From Melastoma dodecandrum (Eukaryota > Streptophyta > Magnoliopsida > Myrtales > Melastomataceae), in assembly GCA_029817715.1 (NCBI GenBank), contig JARUPY010000538.1, forward strand, positions 10,135,376 to 10,199,375: a DNA stretch of 64,000 bases, read 5' to 3'. Below are positions 11,501-25,600 of this stretch, piece after piece; position 1 is the first letter of the stretch; each line of letters begins with the position of its first letter. A program made the position numbers and the translations under genes. The notes under the pieces were generated by a model that saw only the letters and a program-made list of their open reading frames with translations, searched no databases and was not told where the DNA came from.

Positions 11501-14500
11501 GCATGCTCCGAACCTTGGTGCTTCCGAACTTGCATTTTCCGAAGCCTAAATGATCCCCAAATGCTTCCCAACTATTCAAAATTGGAGTTCTACATTTGAC
11601 ATTCGGGTCCCTTTCGTTTGCACAAGGAGGAACCCCGCGCACAACTTACGCAAGGTTGTGCATCCCGCATGCTCCGAACGTTGGTGCTTCCGAACTTGCA
11701 TTTTCCGAAGCCTAAATGATCCCCAAATGCTTCCCAAACTATTCAAAATTGGAGTTCTACATTTGACATTCGGGTCCCTTTCGTTGCACAATGAGGAACC
11801 CCGCGCACAACTTACGCAAGGTTGTGCATCCCGCATGCTCCGAACCTTGGTGCTTCCGAACTTGCATTTTCCGAAGCCTAAATGATCCCCAAATGCTTCC
11901 CAAACTATTCAAAATTGGAGTTCTACATTTGACATTCGGGTCCCTTTCGTTTGCACAAGGAGGAACCCCGCGCACAACTTACGCAAGGTTGTGCATCCCG
12001 CATGCTCCGAACCTTGGTGCTTCCGAACTTGCATTTTCCGAAGCCTAAATGATCCCCAAATGCTTCCCAAACTATTCAAAATTGGAGTTCTACATTTGAC
12101 ATTCGGGTCCCTTTCGTTGCACAATGAGGAACCCCGCGCACAACTTACGCAAGGTTGTGCATCCCGCATGCTCCGAACCTTGGTGCTTCCGAACTTGCAT
12201 TTTCCGAAGCCTAAATGATCCCCAAATGCTTCCCAAACTATTCAAAATTGGAGTTCTACATTTGACATTCGGGTCCCTTTCGTTGCACAATGAGGAACCC
12301 CGCGCACAACTTACGCAAGGCTGTGCATCCCGCATGCTCCGAACCTTGGTGCTTCCGAACTTGCATTTTCCGAAGCCTAAATGATCCCCAAATGCTTCCC
12401 AAACTATTCAAAATTGGAGTTCTACATTTGACATTCGGGTCCGTTTCGTTGCACAATGAGGAACCCCGCGCACAACTTACGCAAGGTTGTGCATCCCGCA
12501 TGCTCCGAACCTTGGTGCTTCCGAACTTGCATTTTCCGAAGCCTAAATGATCCCCAAATGCTTCCCAAACTATTCAAAATTGGAGTTCTACATTTGACAT
12601 TCGGGTCCCTTTCGTTGCACAATGAGGAACCCCGCGCACAACTTACGCAAGGTTGTGCATCCCGCATGCTCCGAACCTTGGTGCTTCCGAACTTGCATTT
12701 TCCGAAGCCTAAATGATCCCCAAATGCTTCCCAAACTATTCAAAATTGGAGTTCTACATTTGACATTCGGGTCCCTTTCGTTGCACAATGAGGAACCCCG
12801 CGCACAACTTACGCAAGGTTGTGCATCCCGCATGCTCCGAACCTTGGTGCTTCCGAACTTGCATTTTCCGAAGCCTAAATGATCCTCAAATGCTTCCCAA
12901 ACTATTCAAAATTGGAGTTCTACATTTGACATTCGGGTCCCTTTCGTTTGCACAATGAGGAACCCCGCGCACAACTTACGCAAGGTTGTGCATCCCGCAT
13001 GCTCCGAACCTTGGTGCTTCCGAACTTGCATTTTCCGAAGCCTAAATGATCCCCAAATGCTTCCCAAATTATTCAAAATTGGAGTTCTACATTTGACATT
13101 CGGGTCCCTTCCGTTTGCACAATGAGGAACCCCGCGCACAACTTACGCAAGGTTGTGCATCCCGCATGCTCCGAACCTTGGTGCTTCCGAACTTGCATTT
13201 TCCGAAGCCTAAATGATCCCCAAATGCTTCCCAAACTATTCAAAATTGGAGTTCTACATTTGACATTCAGGTCCCTTTCGTTGCACAATGAGGAACCCCG
13301 CGCACAACTTACGCAAGGTTGTGCATCCCGCATGCTCCGAACCTTGGTGCTTCCGAACTAGCATTTTCCGAAGCCTTAATGATCCCCAAATGCTTCCCAA
13401 ACTACTCAAAATTGGAGTTCTACATTTGACATTCCGGTCCCTTTCGTTGCACAATGAGGAACCCCCGCACACAACTTACGCAACGTTGTGCATCCCGCAT
13501 GCTCCGAACATTGGAGCTTTCGAACTTGCATTTTCCGAAGCCTAAATGATCCCCAAATGCTTCCCAAACTATTCAAAATTGGAGTTCTACATTTGACATT
13601 CGGGTCCCTTTCGTTTGCACAAGGAGGAACCCCGCGCACAACTTACGCAAGGTTGTGCATCCCGCATGCTCCGAACCTTGGTGCTTCCGAACTTGCATTT
13701 TTCGAAGCCTAAATGATCCCCAAATGCTTCCCAAACTATTCAAAATTGGAGTTCTACATTTGACATTCGGGTCCCTTTCGTTGCACAATGAGGAACCCCG
13801 CGCACAACTTACGCAAGGTTGTGCATCCCGCATGCTCCGAACCTTGGTGCTTCCGAACTTGCATTTTCCGAAGCCTAAATGATCCCCAAATGCTTCCCAA
13901 ACTATTCAAAATTGGAGTTCTACATTTGACATTCGGGTCCCTTTCGTTGCACAATGAGGAACCCCGCGCACAACTTACGCAAGGTTGTGCATCCCGCATT
14001 CTCCGAACCTTGGTGCTTCCGAACTTGCATTTTCCGAAGCCTAAATGATCCCCAAATGCTTTCCAAACTATTCAAAATTGGAGTTCTACATTTGACATTC
14101 GGGTCCCTTTCGTTGCACAATGAGGAACCCCGCGCACAACTTACGCAAGGTTGTGCATCCCGCATGCTCCGAACCTTGGTGCTTCCGAACTTGCATTTTC
14201 CGAAGCCTAAATGATCCCCAAATGCTTCCCAAACTATTCAAAATTGGAGTTTTACATTTGACATTCGGGTCCCTTTCGTATGCACAATAAGGAACCCCGC
14301 GCACAACTTTCGCAAGGTTGTGCATCCCGCATGCTCCGAACCTTTGTGCTTCCGAACTTGCATTTTCCGAAGCCTAAATGATCTCCAAATGCTTCCCAAA
14401 CTATTCAAAATTGGAGTTCTACATTTGACATTCGGGTCCCTTTCGTTGCACAATGAGGAACCCCGCGCACAACTTACGCAAGGTTGTGCATCCCGCATGC

Positions 14501-15690
14501 TCCGAACCTTGGTGCTTCCGAACTTGCATTTTCCGAAGCCTAAATGATCCCCAAATGCTTTCCAAACAATTCAAAATTGAAGTTCCACATTTGACATTCG
14601 GGTCCCTTTCGTTTACACAAGGAGGAACCCCGCGCACAACTTACGCAAGGTTGTGCATCCCGCATGCTCCGAACCTTGGTGCTTCCGAACTTGCATTTTC
14701 CGAAGCCTAAATGATCCCAAATGCTTCCCAAACTATTCAAAATTGGAGTTCTACATTTGACATTCGGGTCCCTTTCGTTGCACAATGAGGAACCCCGCGC
14801 ACAACTTACGCAAGGTTGTGCATCCCGCATGCTCCGAACCTTGGTGCTTCCGTACTTGCATTTTCCGAAGCCTAAATGATCCCCAAATGCTTCGTAAACT
14901 ATTCAAAATTGGAGTTCTACATTTGACATTCGGGTCCCTTTCGTTGCACAATGAGGAACCCCGCGCACAACTTACGCAAGGTTGTGCATCCCGCATGCTC
15001 CGAACCTTGGTGCTTCCGAACTTGCATTTTCCGAAGCCTAAATGATCCCCAAATGCTTCCCAAACTATTCAAAATTGGAGTTCTACATTTGACATTCGGG
15101 TCGCTTTCGTTGCACAATGAGGAACCCCGCGCACAACTTACGCATGGTTGTGCATCCCGCATGCTCCGAACCTTGGTGCTTCCGAAGTTGCATTTTCCGA
15201 AGCCTAAATGATCCCCAAATGCTTCCCAAACTATTCTAAATTGGAGTTCTACATTTGACATTCGGGTCCCTTTCGTTGCACAATGAGGAACCCCGCGCAC
15301 AACTTACGCAAGGTTGTGCATCCCGCATGCTCCGAACCTTGGTGCTTCCGAACTTGCATTTTCCGAAGCCTAAATGATCCCCAAATGCTTCCCAAACTGT
15401 TCAAAATTGGAGTTCTACATTTGACATTCGGGTCCCTTTCGTTTGCACAATGAGGAACCCCGCGCACAACCTACGCAAGGTTGTGCATCCCGCATGCTCC
15501 GTACCTTGGTGCATCCGAACTTGCATTTTCCGAAGCCTAAATGATCCCCAAATGCTTCCCTAACTATTGAAAATTGGAGTTCTACACTTGACATTCGGGT
15601 CCCTTTCGTTTGCACAAGGAGGAACCCCGCGCACAACCCACGCAAGGTTGTGCATCCCGCATGCTTCGAACCTTTAGTGCTTCCCACTTG

Positions 15691-18600
15691 CTTTTTTCCG
15701 AAGCTTAAATGATCTGCACATTGCTTCCCAAACTATTCTAAATTGGAAATTCTACATTTGACATTCGGGTCCCTTTCGTTTGAACAAGGTATGAACCCCG
15801 CGCGCAACTTATGCAAGGTTGTGGCATCCCGCAATGCTCCGTACCATGGTGCTTATGAACTTGCATTTTCCGAAGCCTAAATGATCCTTAGATGCTTCCC
15901 AAACTATTCAAAATTGGAGTTCTTCGTGTTGACATTCGGGTCCCTTTCGTTTGCACAAGGAGGAAACCGGCCCATCCTTACGCAAGGTTGTGCATCCCTC
16001 ATTGCCCGCGAACCTTGGTGCTTCCGAACTTGAAATTTTCGAAGACTAAATGGATCTCCAAATGCATTCCCAAATTATTCAAAATTGGAGTTTTCTACAT
16101 TTGGACTTTCGGGTCCCTTCCGTTTGCACAATGAGGAACCCCTTCGCTCAACCTACGCAAGGTTGTGCATCCCGCATGCTACGAACCTTGGTGTCTTCCG
16201 AACTTGCGATTTTCCGAAGCCTAAAATTGATCCCCCAATGCTTCCCAAACTATTCAAAATTTGAGTTTTACAGTTGACATTCGTGTCCCTTTCGTTTGCA
16301 AAAGGAGGAAACCCAGCGCACAAAACTTACGCATGGGTTGTGAATCCCGCATGCTCCGAACCTTGGTGCTTCCGAACTTGCATTTTCCGAAACGCCTAAA
16401 TGATCCCCAAATGCTATCCAAACTCTTCCAATATTGGAGTTCTACATTTGAACATTACGGAGTTCCCTTTCCTTACGTTGCACAATGAGGAAAAACCCCG
16501 CGCACAAAAACGCACGCAGGTTGGTGCATCCCGCATGCTTACTGAACCTTGGTGCTTCCGAACTTGCATTTTCCTAAGCCTAAATTGATCTCCAAATGCT
16601 TCCCAAACTATTCAAAATTGGAGTTCTACATGTGACATTCGGGTCCCTTTCGTTGCACAAGGAGGAAAAATAGCCCCGCGCACAACTTACTCAACGGTTG
16701 TGCATCCCCCCACGCATTGCTCCGAACGCTTGGTGCTTCCGAACATTGCATTTTACGAAGCCTAAATGATCCCCAAAAATGCTTTCCCAAACTATTCAAA
16801 ATTTGTGGTGTTCTACATTTGGACATTCGTGGTCCCTTTCGTCTTGCACAAGGAGGAAACCCCCCTGCGGCCACAAATTACGCAAGGTTGTGCATCCCCG
16901 CATTTGCTCCGAAAAAAAAAACCCTTTGGTGCTTTCGAACTTGCATTTTTCCGAAGCCTAAATGATCTCCAAATGCTTCCCAAACTATTCAAAATTGGAG
17001 TTCTCTACATTTGACATTCGGGCCACTTTCGTTTGCACAAGGAAGGAAGCCCGCGCTACAACCTTACGCAAGGTTATTTTGTGCATTGCCCGGCATGCAC
17101 CGAACCTTAGTGGCTTTCGAACTTTCATTTTCCGAAGCCTAAATGATCTCCAAATGCTTCCCCCAAACTATTCAAAATTGTGAGTTCTACATTTGATATT
17201 CGTAGACCCTTTCGTTTGCAACAAGGAAGAAGCCCGCGCACAACTTACGCAAGGTTGTGCTTCCCGCATGCTCCGAATCTTGCTGCTTCCGAACTTCGCA
17301 TTTTCCGAAGCCTAAATGATCCCCCAAATGCTTCCCAAACTAATTCAAACTTAGAGTTCTACATTTGACATTCGGGTCCATTTCGTTTGCACAAGGAGGA
17401 ACCTCGCGCACAAATTATCAAGGTTTGTGCATACCCTCATGCTCCGTAACCTTTGTGCTTCCGAACTTGCATTTTCCGAAGCCTAAATGAGTCCCAAAAT
17501 GCTTCCCAAACTCTTTCCAAAATTGGAGTTCTACATTTGACATTCGGGTCCCCTTCGTTTTGCACAATGAGGAACCGCCGCGCACAAATTAACGCAAGGT
17601 TGTGCATCCCGCCATGCTCCGAACCTTGGGGCTTTGGACGTGCATTTTCCGAAGCCTAAATTGATTCTCCAAATGCTTCTCAAACGTATTCAGAATAGGG
17701 AGTTCCTACATTTGACATTCGGGTCTCTTTCTTTCCGTTTGCACAAACAGGAGGAAGCCCGCGCACGAACTTACGGCAAGGTTTTGTGCATCCCGCAAGC
17801 CTCCGAACCCTTGATTCTTTCCGAACTTGCTATTTCCGAATAGCCTAAATGATCCCCAAATGCTTCCCAAACTAATTCAAAAGTTGAGTTATTACATTTT
17901 GACATTCGGAGAACTCCTTTCGTTTGCACAAGGAGGAACCCCGCGCACAACTTATGCAAGGTTGTGCATCCCGCATGCTCCGTACCCTTGGTGCTTCCGA
18001 ACTGTGCATTTTCCGAAGCCTAAATGATCTCAAAATGCTTCCCAAACTATTCAAACATGGAGTTCTACATTTGACATTCGGGTCCCTTTTTCGTTTGCAC
18101 AAGGATAAGGCCCGCGCACAACTTACGCAAGGTGGTGCATCCCGCATGCTCCCGGAACCATGATGCTTCCGAACTTGCATTTTCCGAAGCCTAAATGATC
18201 CCCAAATGCTTCCCAAACTATTCAAAATTGGAGTTATACCATTTGACATTTCGGGACCTTTCGTTTGCACAAGGAGGAACCCCGCGCACAACTTACGCGC
18301 AAGGTTGTGCATCCCGCTTGCTCCCGTACCTTGGTGCTTACCGAACTTGCTATTTCCGAAGCCTAAATGATCTCAAAATGCATCCCAAACTATTCAAAAT
18401 TGGAGTTTCTACATTTTGACAATTCGGGTCCCGTTCGATGCACAAATGAGGAACCACCCGCGCACAAAATTACGCAATGTTGTGCATCCCGCATGCTCCC
18501 GAACCTTGGTGCTTCCGAACTTGCATTTTCCGAAGCCTAAATGAATCTCCAAATGCTTCCCAAACTATTCAAAATTGGAGTTTCTACATTTGACATTCGG

Positions 18601-19510
18601 GTCCTCTTCCCGTATGCACAAGGACGAATCCCCGCGCACTAACTTAAACGCAAGGTTGTGCATCCCGCATGCTCCGAACCTTGATGCTGCTGTCCGAACT
18701 TGCATTTTTTCCGAAGCCTAAAAGATCCCCAAATGCTTCCCAAACTATTCAAAATTGGAGTTCTACATTTGATCATTTCGGGGTCCCTTTATCGTTTGCA
18801 CAAGGAGGAACCCCGCGCACAACTTTTAATGCCAGGTTGTGCATCCCGCATGCTCCTACCTTGGTGCTTTCCGAACTTGCATTTTTCCGAAGACTAAATG
18901 ATCCCGAAATGCTTCCCAAACTATTCAAAATTGGAGTCTAATCTACATTTGACATTCCGGGTCCCTTTCGTGTCAACAATGAGGAACCCCGCGCACAAAT
19001 GTACGCAAGGTTGTGCATCGCAATCCCGCATGCACCGAACCTTGGTTGCTTTCGAACTTGCATTTTTCCGAAGCCTAAATGATCCTCCAAATGGCTTCCC
19101 AACAACTATTCAAAATTGGAGTTCTAGCATTTGACATTCGGGGCCCTTTCGTTTGCACAAGGAGGAAAGCCCGCGCACAACTTACGCAAGGTTGTGCATC
19201 CCGCATTCCCCTAACCTTGATGCTTCCGAACTTGCATTTTCCGAAGCCTAAATGAGTCTCCCAAATGCTTCCCAAAATATTCAAAATTGTGATTTCTACA
19301 TTTGACAATCGGGTCCCTTTCGATTTGCACAAGGAGGAACACCCCCCCAACCCCGCGCACAAATTACGCAAGGTCTGTGCATCCCGCATGCTCGCCGAAC
19401 CTTGGTGCTTTACGAACTTTTCATTTTCCGAAGCCTACATGAATCACCAAATGCTTCCCAAACTTCTCAAAATTGGAGTTTTACCATTTGACATTACGGG
19501 ACCCATTCGT
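15691..19510. repeat. Insertion-rich satellite block between two clean blocks
   Basis: I count 23 monomer intervals between 15536 and 19604, a mean of about 177 bp. The added length is spread as single-base and short insertions. Homopolymers are stretched, for example ten A at 16912-16921 and a C run near 19342. Many units read GATCTCCAAATGC rather than GATCCCCAAATGC and have type-B junctions, so they belong to a B-like subfamily. The change from and back to near-perfect monomers is abrupt at both ends, which suggests an assembly patch rather than an old array edge. No gene is seen. Confidence 0.85.
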
Positions 19511-21270
19511 TTGCACAAGGAGGAATCCCGGCGCACAACTTACGCAAGGTTGTGCATCCCGCATGCTCCGAACCTTGGCGCTTCCGAACTTGCATTTTCC
19601 GAAGCCTAAATGATCCCCAAATGCTTCCCAAACTATTCAAAATTGGAGTTCTACATTTGACATTCGGGTCCCTTTCGTTTGCACAAGGAGGAACCCCGCG
19701 CACAACTTACGCAAGGCTGTGCATCCCGCATGCTCCGAACCTTGGTGCTTCCGAACTTGCATTTTCCGAAGCCTAAATGATCCCCAAATGCTTCCCAAAC
19801 TATTCAAAATTGGAGTTCTACATTTGACATTCGGGTCCCTTTCGTTTGCACAAGGAGGAACCCCGCGCACAACTTACGCAAGGTTGTGCATCCCGCATGC
19901 TCCGAACCTTGGTGCTTCCGAACTTGCATTTTCCGAAGCCTAAATGATCCCCAAATGCTTCCCAAACTATTCAAAATTGGAGTTCTACATTTGACATTCG
20001 GGTCCCTTTCGTTGCCCAATGAGGAACCCCGCGCACAACTTACGCAAGGTTGTGCATCCCGCATGCTCCGAACCTTGATGTTTCCGAACTTGCATTTTCC
20101 GAAGCCTAAATGATCCCCAAATGCTTCCCAAACTATTCAAAATTGGAGTTCTACATTTGACATTCGGGTCCCTTTCGTTTGCACAAGGAGGAACCCCGCG
20201 CACAACTTACGCAAGGTTGTGCATCCCGCATGCTCCGAACCTTGGTGCTTCCGAACTTGCATTTTTCGAAGCCTAAATGATCCCCAAATGCTTCCCAAAC
20301 TATTCAAAATTGGAGTTCTACATTTGACATTCGGGTCCCTTTCGTTGCACAATGAGGAACCCCGCGCACAACTTACGCAAGGTTGTGCATCCCGCATTCT
20401 CCGAACCTTGGTGCTTCCGAACTTGCATTTTCCGAAGCCTAAATGATCCCCAAATGCTTCCCAAACTATTCAAAATTGGAGTTCTACATTTGACATTCGG
20501 GTCCCTTTCGTTTGCACAAGGAGGAACCCCGCGCACAACTTACGCAAGGTTGTGCATCCCGCATGCTCCGAACCTTGGTGCTTCCGAACTTGCATTTTCC
20601 GAAGCCTAAATGATCCCCAAATGCTTCCCAAACTATTCAAAATTGGAGTTCTACATTTGACATTCGGGTCCCTTTCGTTTGCACAAGGAGGAACCCCGCG
20701 CACAACTTACGCAAGGTTGTGCATCCCGCATGCTCCGTACCTTGGTGCTTCCGAACTTGCATTTTCCGAAGCCTAAATGATCCCCAAATGCTTCCCAAAC
20801 TATTCAAAATTGGAGTTCTACATTTGACATTCGGGTCCCTTTCGTTGCACAATGAGGAACCCCGCGCACAACTTACGCAAGGTTGTGCATCCCGCATGCT
20901 CCGAACCTTGGTGCTTCCGAACTTGCATTTTTCGAAGCCTAAATGATCCCCAAATGCTTCCCAAACTATTCAAAATTGGAGTTCTACATTTGACATTCGG
21001 GTCCCTTTCGTTTGCACAAGGAGGAACCCCGCGCACAACTTACGCAAGGTTGTGCATCCCGCATGCTCCGAACCTTGGTGCTTCCGAACTTGCATTTTCC
21101 GAAGCCTAAATGATCCCCAAATGCTTCCCAAACTATTCAAAATTGGAGTTCTACATTTGACATTCGGGTCCCTTTCGTTGCACAATGAGGAACCCCGCGC
21201 ACAACTTACGCAAGGTTGTGCATCCCGCATGCTCCGAACCTTGGTGCCTCCGAACTTGCATTTTCCGAAG

Positions 21271-21437
21271 CCTAAATGATCCCCAAATGCTTCCCAAACT
21301 ATTCAAAATTGGAGTTCTACATTTGACATTCGGGTCCCTTTCGTTTGCACAATGAGGAACCCCGCGCACAACTTACGCAAGGTTGTGCATCCCGCATGCT
21401 CCGAACCTTGGTGCTTCCGAACTTGCATTTTCCGAAG
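21271..21437 (+). repeat. Type-D monomer, 167 bp
   Basis: The junction reads CGTTTGCACAATGAGG: the extra T of type B with the T of type A. It is the reciprocal combination to type C, so all four combinations of the two junction variants exist in the array. Confidence 0.9.
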
Positions 21438-23270
21438 CCTAAATGATCCCCAAATGCTTCCCAAACTATTCAAAATTGGAGTTCTACATTTGACATTCGG
21501 GTCCCTTTCGTTGCACAATGAGGAACCCCGCGCACAACTTACGCAAGGTTGTGCATCCCGCATGCTCCGAACCTTGGTGCTTCCGAACTTGCATTTTCCG
21601 AAGCCTAAATGATCCCCAAATGCTTCCCAAACTATTCAAAATTGGAGTTCTACATTTGACATTCGGGTCCCTTTCGTTTGCACAAGGAGGAACCCCGCGC
21701 ACAACTTACGCAAGGTTGTGCATCCCGCATGCTCCGAACCATGGTGCTTCCGAACTTGCATTTTCCGAAGCCTAAATGATCCCCAAATGCTTCCCAAACT
21801 ATTCAAAATTGGAGTTCTACATTTGACATTCGGGTCCCTTTCGTTGCACAAGGAGGAACCCCGCGCACAACTTAGGCTAGGTTGTGCATCCCGCATGCTC
21901 CGAACCTTGGTGCTTCCGAACTTGCATTTTCCGAAGCCTAAATGATCCCCAAATGCTTCCCAAACTATTCAAAATTGGAGTTCTACATTTGACATTCGGG
22001 TCCCTTTCGTTGCACAATGAGGAACCCCGCGCACAATTTACGCAAGGTTGTGCATCCCGCATGCTCCGAACCTTGGTGCTTCCGAACTTGCATTTTCCGA
22101 AGCCTAAATGATCCCCAAATGCTTCCCAAACTATTCAAAATTGGAGTTCTACATTTGACATTCGGGTCCCTTTCGTTTGCACAAGGAGGAACCCCGCGCA
22201 CAACTTACGCAAGGTTGTGCATCCCGCATGCTCCGAACCTTGGTGCTTCCGAACTTGCATTTTTCGAAGCCTAAATGATCCCCAAATGCTTCCCAAACTA
22301 TTCAAAATTGGAGTTCTACATTTGACATTCGGGTCCCTTTCGTTGCACAATGAGGAACCCCGCGCACAACTTACGCAAGGTTGTGCATCCCGCATGCTCC
22401 GAACCTTGGTGCTTCCGAACTTGCATTTTCCGAAGCCTAAATGATCCCCAAATGCTTCCCAAACTATTCAAAATTGGAGTTCTACATTTGACATTCGGGT
22501 CCCTTTCGTTTGCACAAGGAGGAACCCCGCGCACAACTTACGCAAGGTTGTGCATCCCGCATGCTCCGAACCTTGGTGCTTCCGAACTTGCATTTTCCGA
22601 AGCCTAAATGATCCCCAAATGCTTCCCAAACTATTCAAAATTGGAGTTCTACATTTGACATTCGGGTCCCTTTCGTTTGCACAAGGAGGAACCCCGCGCA
22701 CAACTTACGCAAGGTTGTGCATCCCGCATGCTCCGAACCTTGGTGCTTCCGAACTTGCATTTTTCGAAGCCTAAATGATCCCCAAATGCTTCCCAAACTA
22801 TTCAAAATTGGAGTTCTACATTTGACATTCGGGTCCCTTTCGTTTGCACAATGAGGAACCCCGCGCACAACTTACGCAAGGTTGTGCATCCCGCATGCTC
22901 CGAACCTTGGTGCTTCCGAACTTGCATTTTCCGAAGCCTAAATGATCCCCAAATGCTTCCCAAACTATTCAAAATTGGAGTTCTACATTTGACATTCGGG
23001 TCCCTTTCGTTTGCACAAGGAGGAACCCCGCGGACAACTTACGCAAGGTTGTGCATCCCGCATGCTCCGAACCTTGGTGCTTCCGAACTTGCATTTTCCG
23101 AAGCCTAAATGATCCCCAAATGCTTCCCAAACTATTCAAAATTGGAGTTCTACATTTGACATTCGGGTCCCTTTCGTTTGCACAAGGAGGAACCCCGCGC
23201 ACAACTTACGCAAGGTTGTGCATCCCGCTTGCTCCGAACCTTGGTGCTTCCGAACTTGCATTTTCCGAAG

Positions 23271-24268
23271 CCTAAATGATCCCCAAATGCTTCCCAAACT
23301 ATTCAAAATTGGAGTTCTACATTTGACATTCGGGTCCCTTTCGTTGCACAATGAGGAACCCCGCGCACAACTTACGCAAGGTTGTGCATCCCGCATGCTC
23401 CGAACCTTGGTGCTTCCGAACTTGCATTTTCCGAAGCCTAAATGATCCCCAAATGCTTCCCAAACTATTCAAAATTGGAGTTCTACATTTGACATTCGGG
23501 TCCCTTTCGTTTGCACAAGGAGGAACCCCGCGCACAACTTACGCAAGGTTGTGCATCCCGCATGCTCCGAACCTTGGTGCTTCCGAACTTGCATTTTCCG
23601 AAGGCTAAATGATCCCCAAATGCTTCCCAAACTATTCAAAATTGGAGTTCTACATTTGACATTCGGGTCCCTTTCGTTGCACAAGGAGGAACCCCGCGCA
23701 CAACTTACGCAAGGTTGTGCATCCCGCATGCTCCGAACCTTGGTGCTTCCGAACTTGCATTTTCCGAAGCCTAAATGATCCCCAAATGCTTCCCAAACTA
23801 TTCAAAATTGGAGTTCTACATTTGACATTCGGGTCCCTTTCGTTGCACAATGAGGAACCCCGCGCACAACTTACGCAAGGTTGTGCATCCCGCATGCTCC
23901 GAACCTTGGTGCTTCCGAACTTGCATTTTCCGAAGCCTAAATGATCCCCAAATGCTTCCCAAACTATTCAAAATTGGTGTTCTACATTTGACATTCGGGT
24001 CCCTTTCGTTTGCACAAGGAGGAACCCCGCGCACAACTTACGCAAGGTTGTGCATCCCGCATGCTCCGAACCTTGGTGCTTCCGAACTTGCATTTTCCGA
24101 AGCCTAAATGATCCCCAAATGCTTCCCAAACTATTCAAAATTGGAGTTCTACATTTGACATTCGGGTCCCTTTCGTTGCACAAGGAGGAACCCCGCGCAC
24201 AACTTACGCAAGGTTGTGCATCCCGCATGCTCCGAACCTTGGTGCTTCCGAACTTGCATTTTCCGAAG
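23271..24268 (+). repeat. Two 499-bp A-B-C trimers
   Basis: Monomers start at 23271 (A), 23437 (B), 23604 (C), 23770 (A), 23936 (B) and 24103 (C), so a 166+167+166 unit is repeated exactly twice in tandem. Differences between the two trimers are few, for example GGCTAAATG at 23604 and AATTGGTGTTC in the second B. This is a small higher-order repeat. Confidence 0.85.
23604..23769 (+). repeat. Type-C monomer, 166 bp
   Basis: The junction reads CGTTGCACAAGGAGG: it lacks the extra T of type B but has its G. It combines alleles of types A and B. It is the third member of the 499-bp trimer. This copy begins with GGCTAAATG instead of GCCTAAATG. Confidence 0.9.
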
Positions 24269-25600
24269 CCTAAATGATCCCCAAATGCTTCCCAAACTAT
24301 TCAAAATTGGAGTTCTACATTTGACATTCGGGTCCCTTTCGTTGCACAATGAGGAACCCCGCGCACAACTTACGCAAGGTTGTGCATCCCGCATGCTCCG
24401 AACCTTGGTGCTTCCGAACTTGCATTTTCCGAAGCCTAAATGATCCCCAAATGCTTCCCAAACTATTCAAAATTGGAGTTCTACATTTGACATTCGGGTC
24501 CCTTTCGTTTGCACAAGGAGGAACCCCGCGCACAACTTACGCAAGGTTGTGCATCCCGCATGCTCCGAACCTTGGTGCTTCCGAACTTGCATTTTCCGAA
24601 GCCTAAATGATCCCCAAATGCTTCCGAAACTATTCAAAATTGGAGTTCTACATTTGACATTCGGGTCCCTTTCGTTGCACAATGAGGAACCCCGCGCACA
24701 ACTTACGCAAGGTTGTGCATCCCGCATGCTCCGAACCTTGGTGCTTCCGAACTTGCATTTTCCGAAGCCTAAATGATCCCCAAATGCTTCCCAAACTATT
24801 CAAAATTGGAGTTCTACATTTGACATTCGGGTCCCTTTCGTTTGCACAAGGAGGAACCCCGCGCACAACTTACGCAAGGTTGTGCATCCCGCATGCTCCG
24901 AACCTTGGTGCTTCCGAACTTGCATTTTCCGAAGCCTAAATGATCCCCAAATGCTTCCCAAACTATTCAAAATTGGAGTTCTACATTTGACATTCGGGTC
25001 CCTTTCGTTGCACAATGAGGAACCCCGCGCACAACTTACGCAAGGTTGTGCATCCCGCATGCTCCGAACCTTGGTGCTTCCGAACTTGCATTTTCCGAAG
25101 CCTAAATGATCTCCAAATGCTTCCCAAACTATTCAAAATTGGAGTTCTACATTTGACATTCGGGTCCCTTTCGTTTGCACAAGGAGGAACCCCGCGCACA
25201 ACTTACGCAAGGTTGTGCATCCCGCATGCTCCGAACCTTGGTGCTTCCGAACTTGCATTTTCCGAAGCCTAAATGATCCCCAAATGCTTCCCAAACTATT
25301 CAAAATTGGAGTTCTACATTTGACATTCGGGTCCCTTTCGTTGCACAATGAGGAACCCCGCGCAAAACTTACGCAAGGTTGTGCATCCCGCATGCTCCGA
25401 ACCTTGGTGCTTCCGAACTTGCATTTTCCGAAGCCTAAATGATCCCCAAATGCTTCCCAAACTATTCAAAATTGGAGTTCTACATTTGACATTCGGGTCC
25501 CTTTCGTTTGCACAAGGAGGAACCCCGCGCACAACTTACGCAAGGTTGTGCATCCCGCATGCTCCGAACCTTGGTGCTTCCGAACTTGCATTTTCCGAAG
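24269..25600 (+). repeat. Four 333-bp A-B dimers
   Basis: A-B pairs start at 24269, 24602, 24935 and 25268, each 333 bp long, directly after the A-B-C trimers. The next unit, at 25601, is type C and breaks the series. Scattered single-base differences exist, such as CTTCCGAAAC near 24624 and GATCTCC near 25110. Confidence 0.87.

Larger units (their letters stand above)
5621..15690. repeat. Homogeneous block of mainly 166-bp type-A monomers
   Basis: About 60 near-identical monomers with only a few substitutions each. Most are type A, with CGTTGCACAATGAGG at the variable junction (166 bp). Type B monomers (CGTTTGCACAAGGAGG, 167 bp) occur at irregular intervals, for example near 6139, 7636, 8467, 9132, 10628, 11624, 11957 and 13620. 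Type D monomers (CGTTTGCACAATGAGG) occur near 6306, 6971 and 12950. This is the pattern expected from recent local amplification of short multi-monomer segments. Nothing other than satellite is present. Confidence 0.95.

Noticed and set aside
5893..15690. CRISPR-like array
   Set aside because: The units are directly adjacent with no unique spacers, the repeat is 166-167 bp, and no cas genes are present.
15691..19510. Naturally decayed array edge or inserted foreign element
   Set aside because: All landmarks of the monomer persist in order, so nothing foreign is inserted. An internal block with abrupt borders and mainly insertions fits sequencing error better than an array edge.
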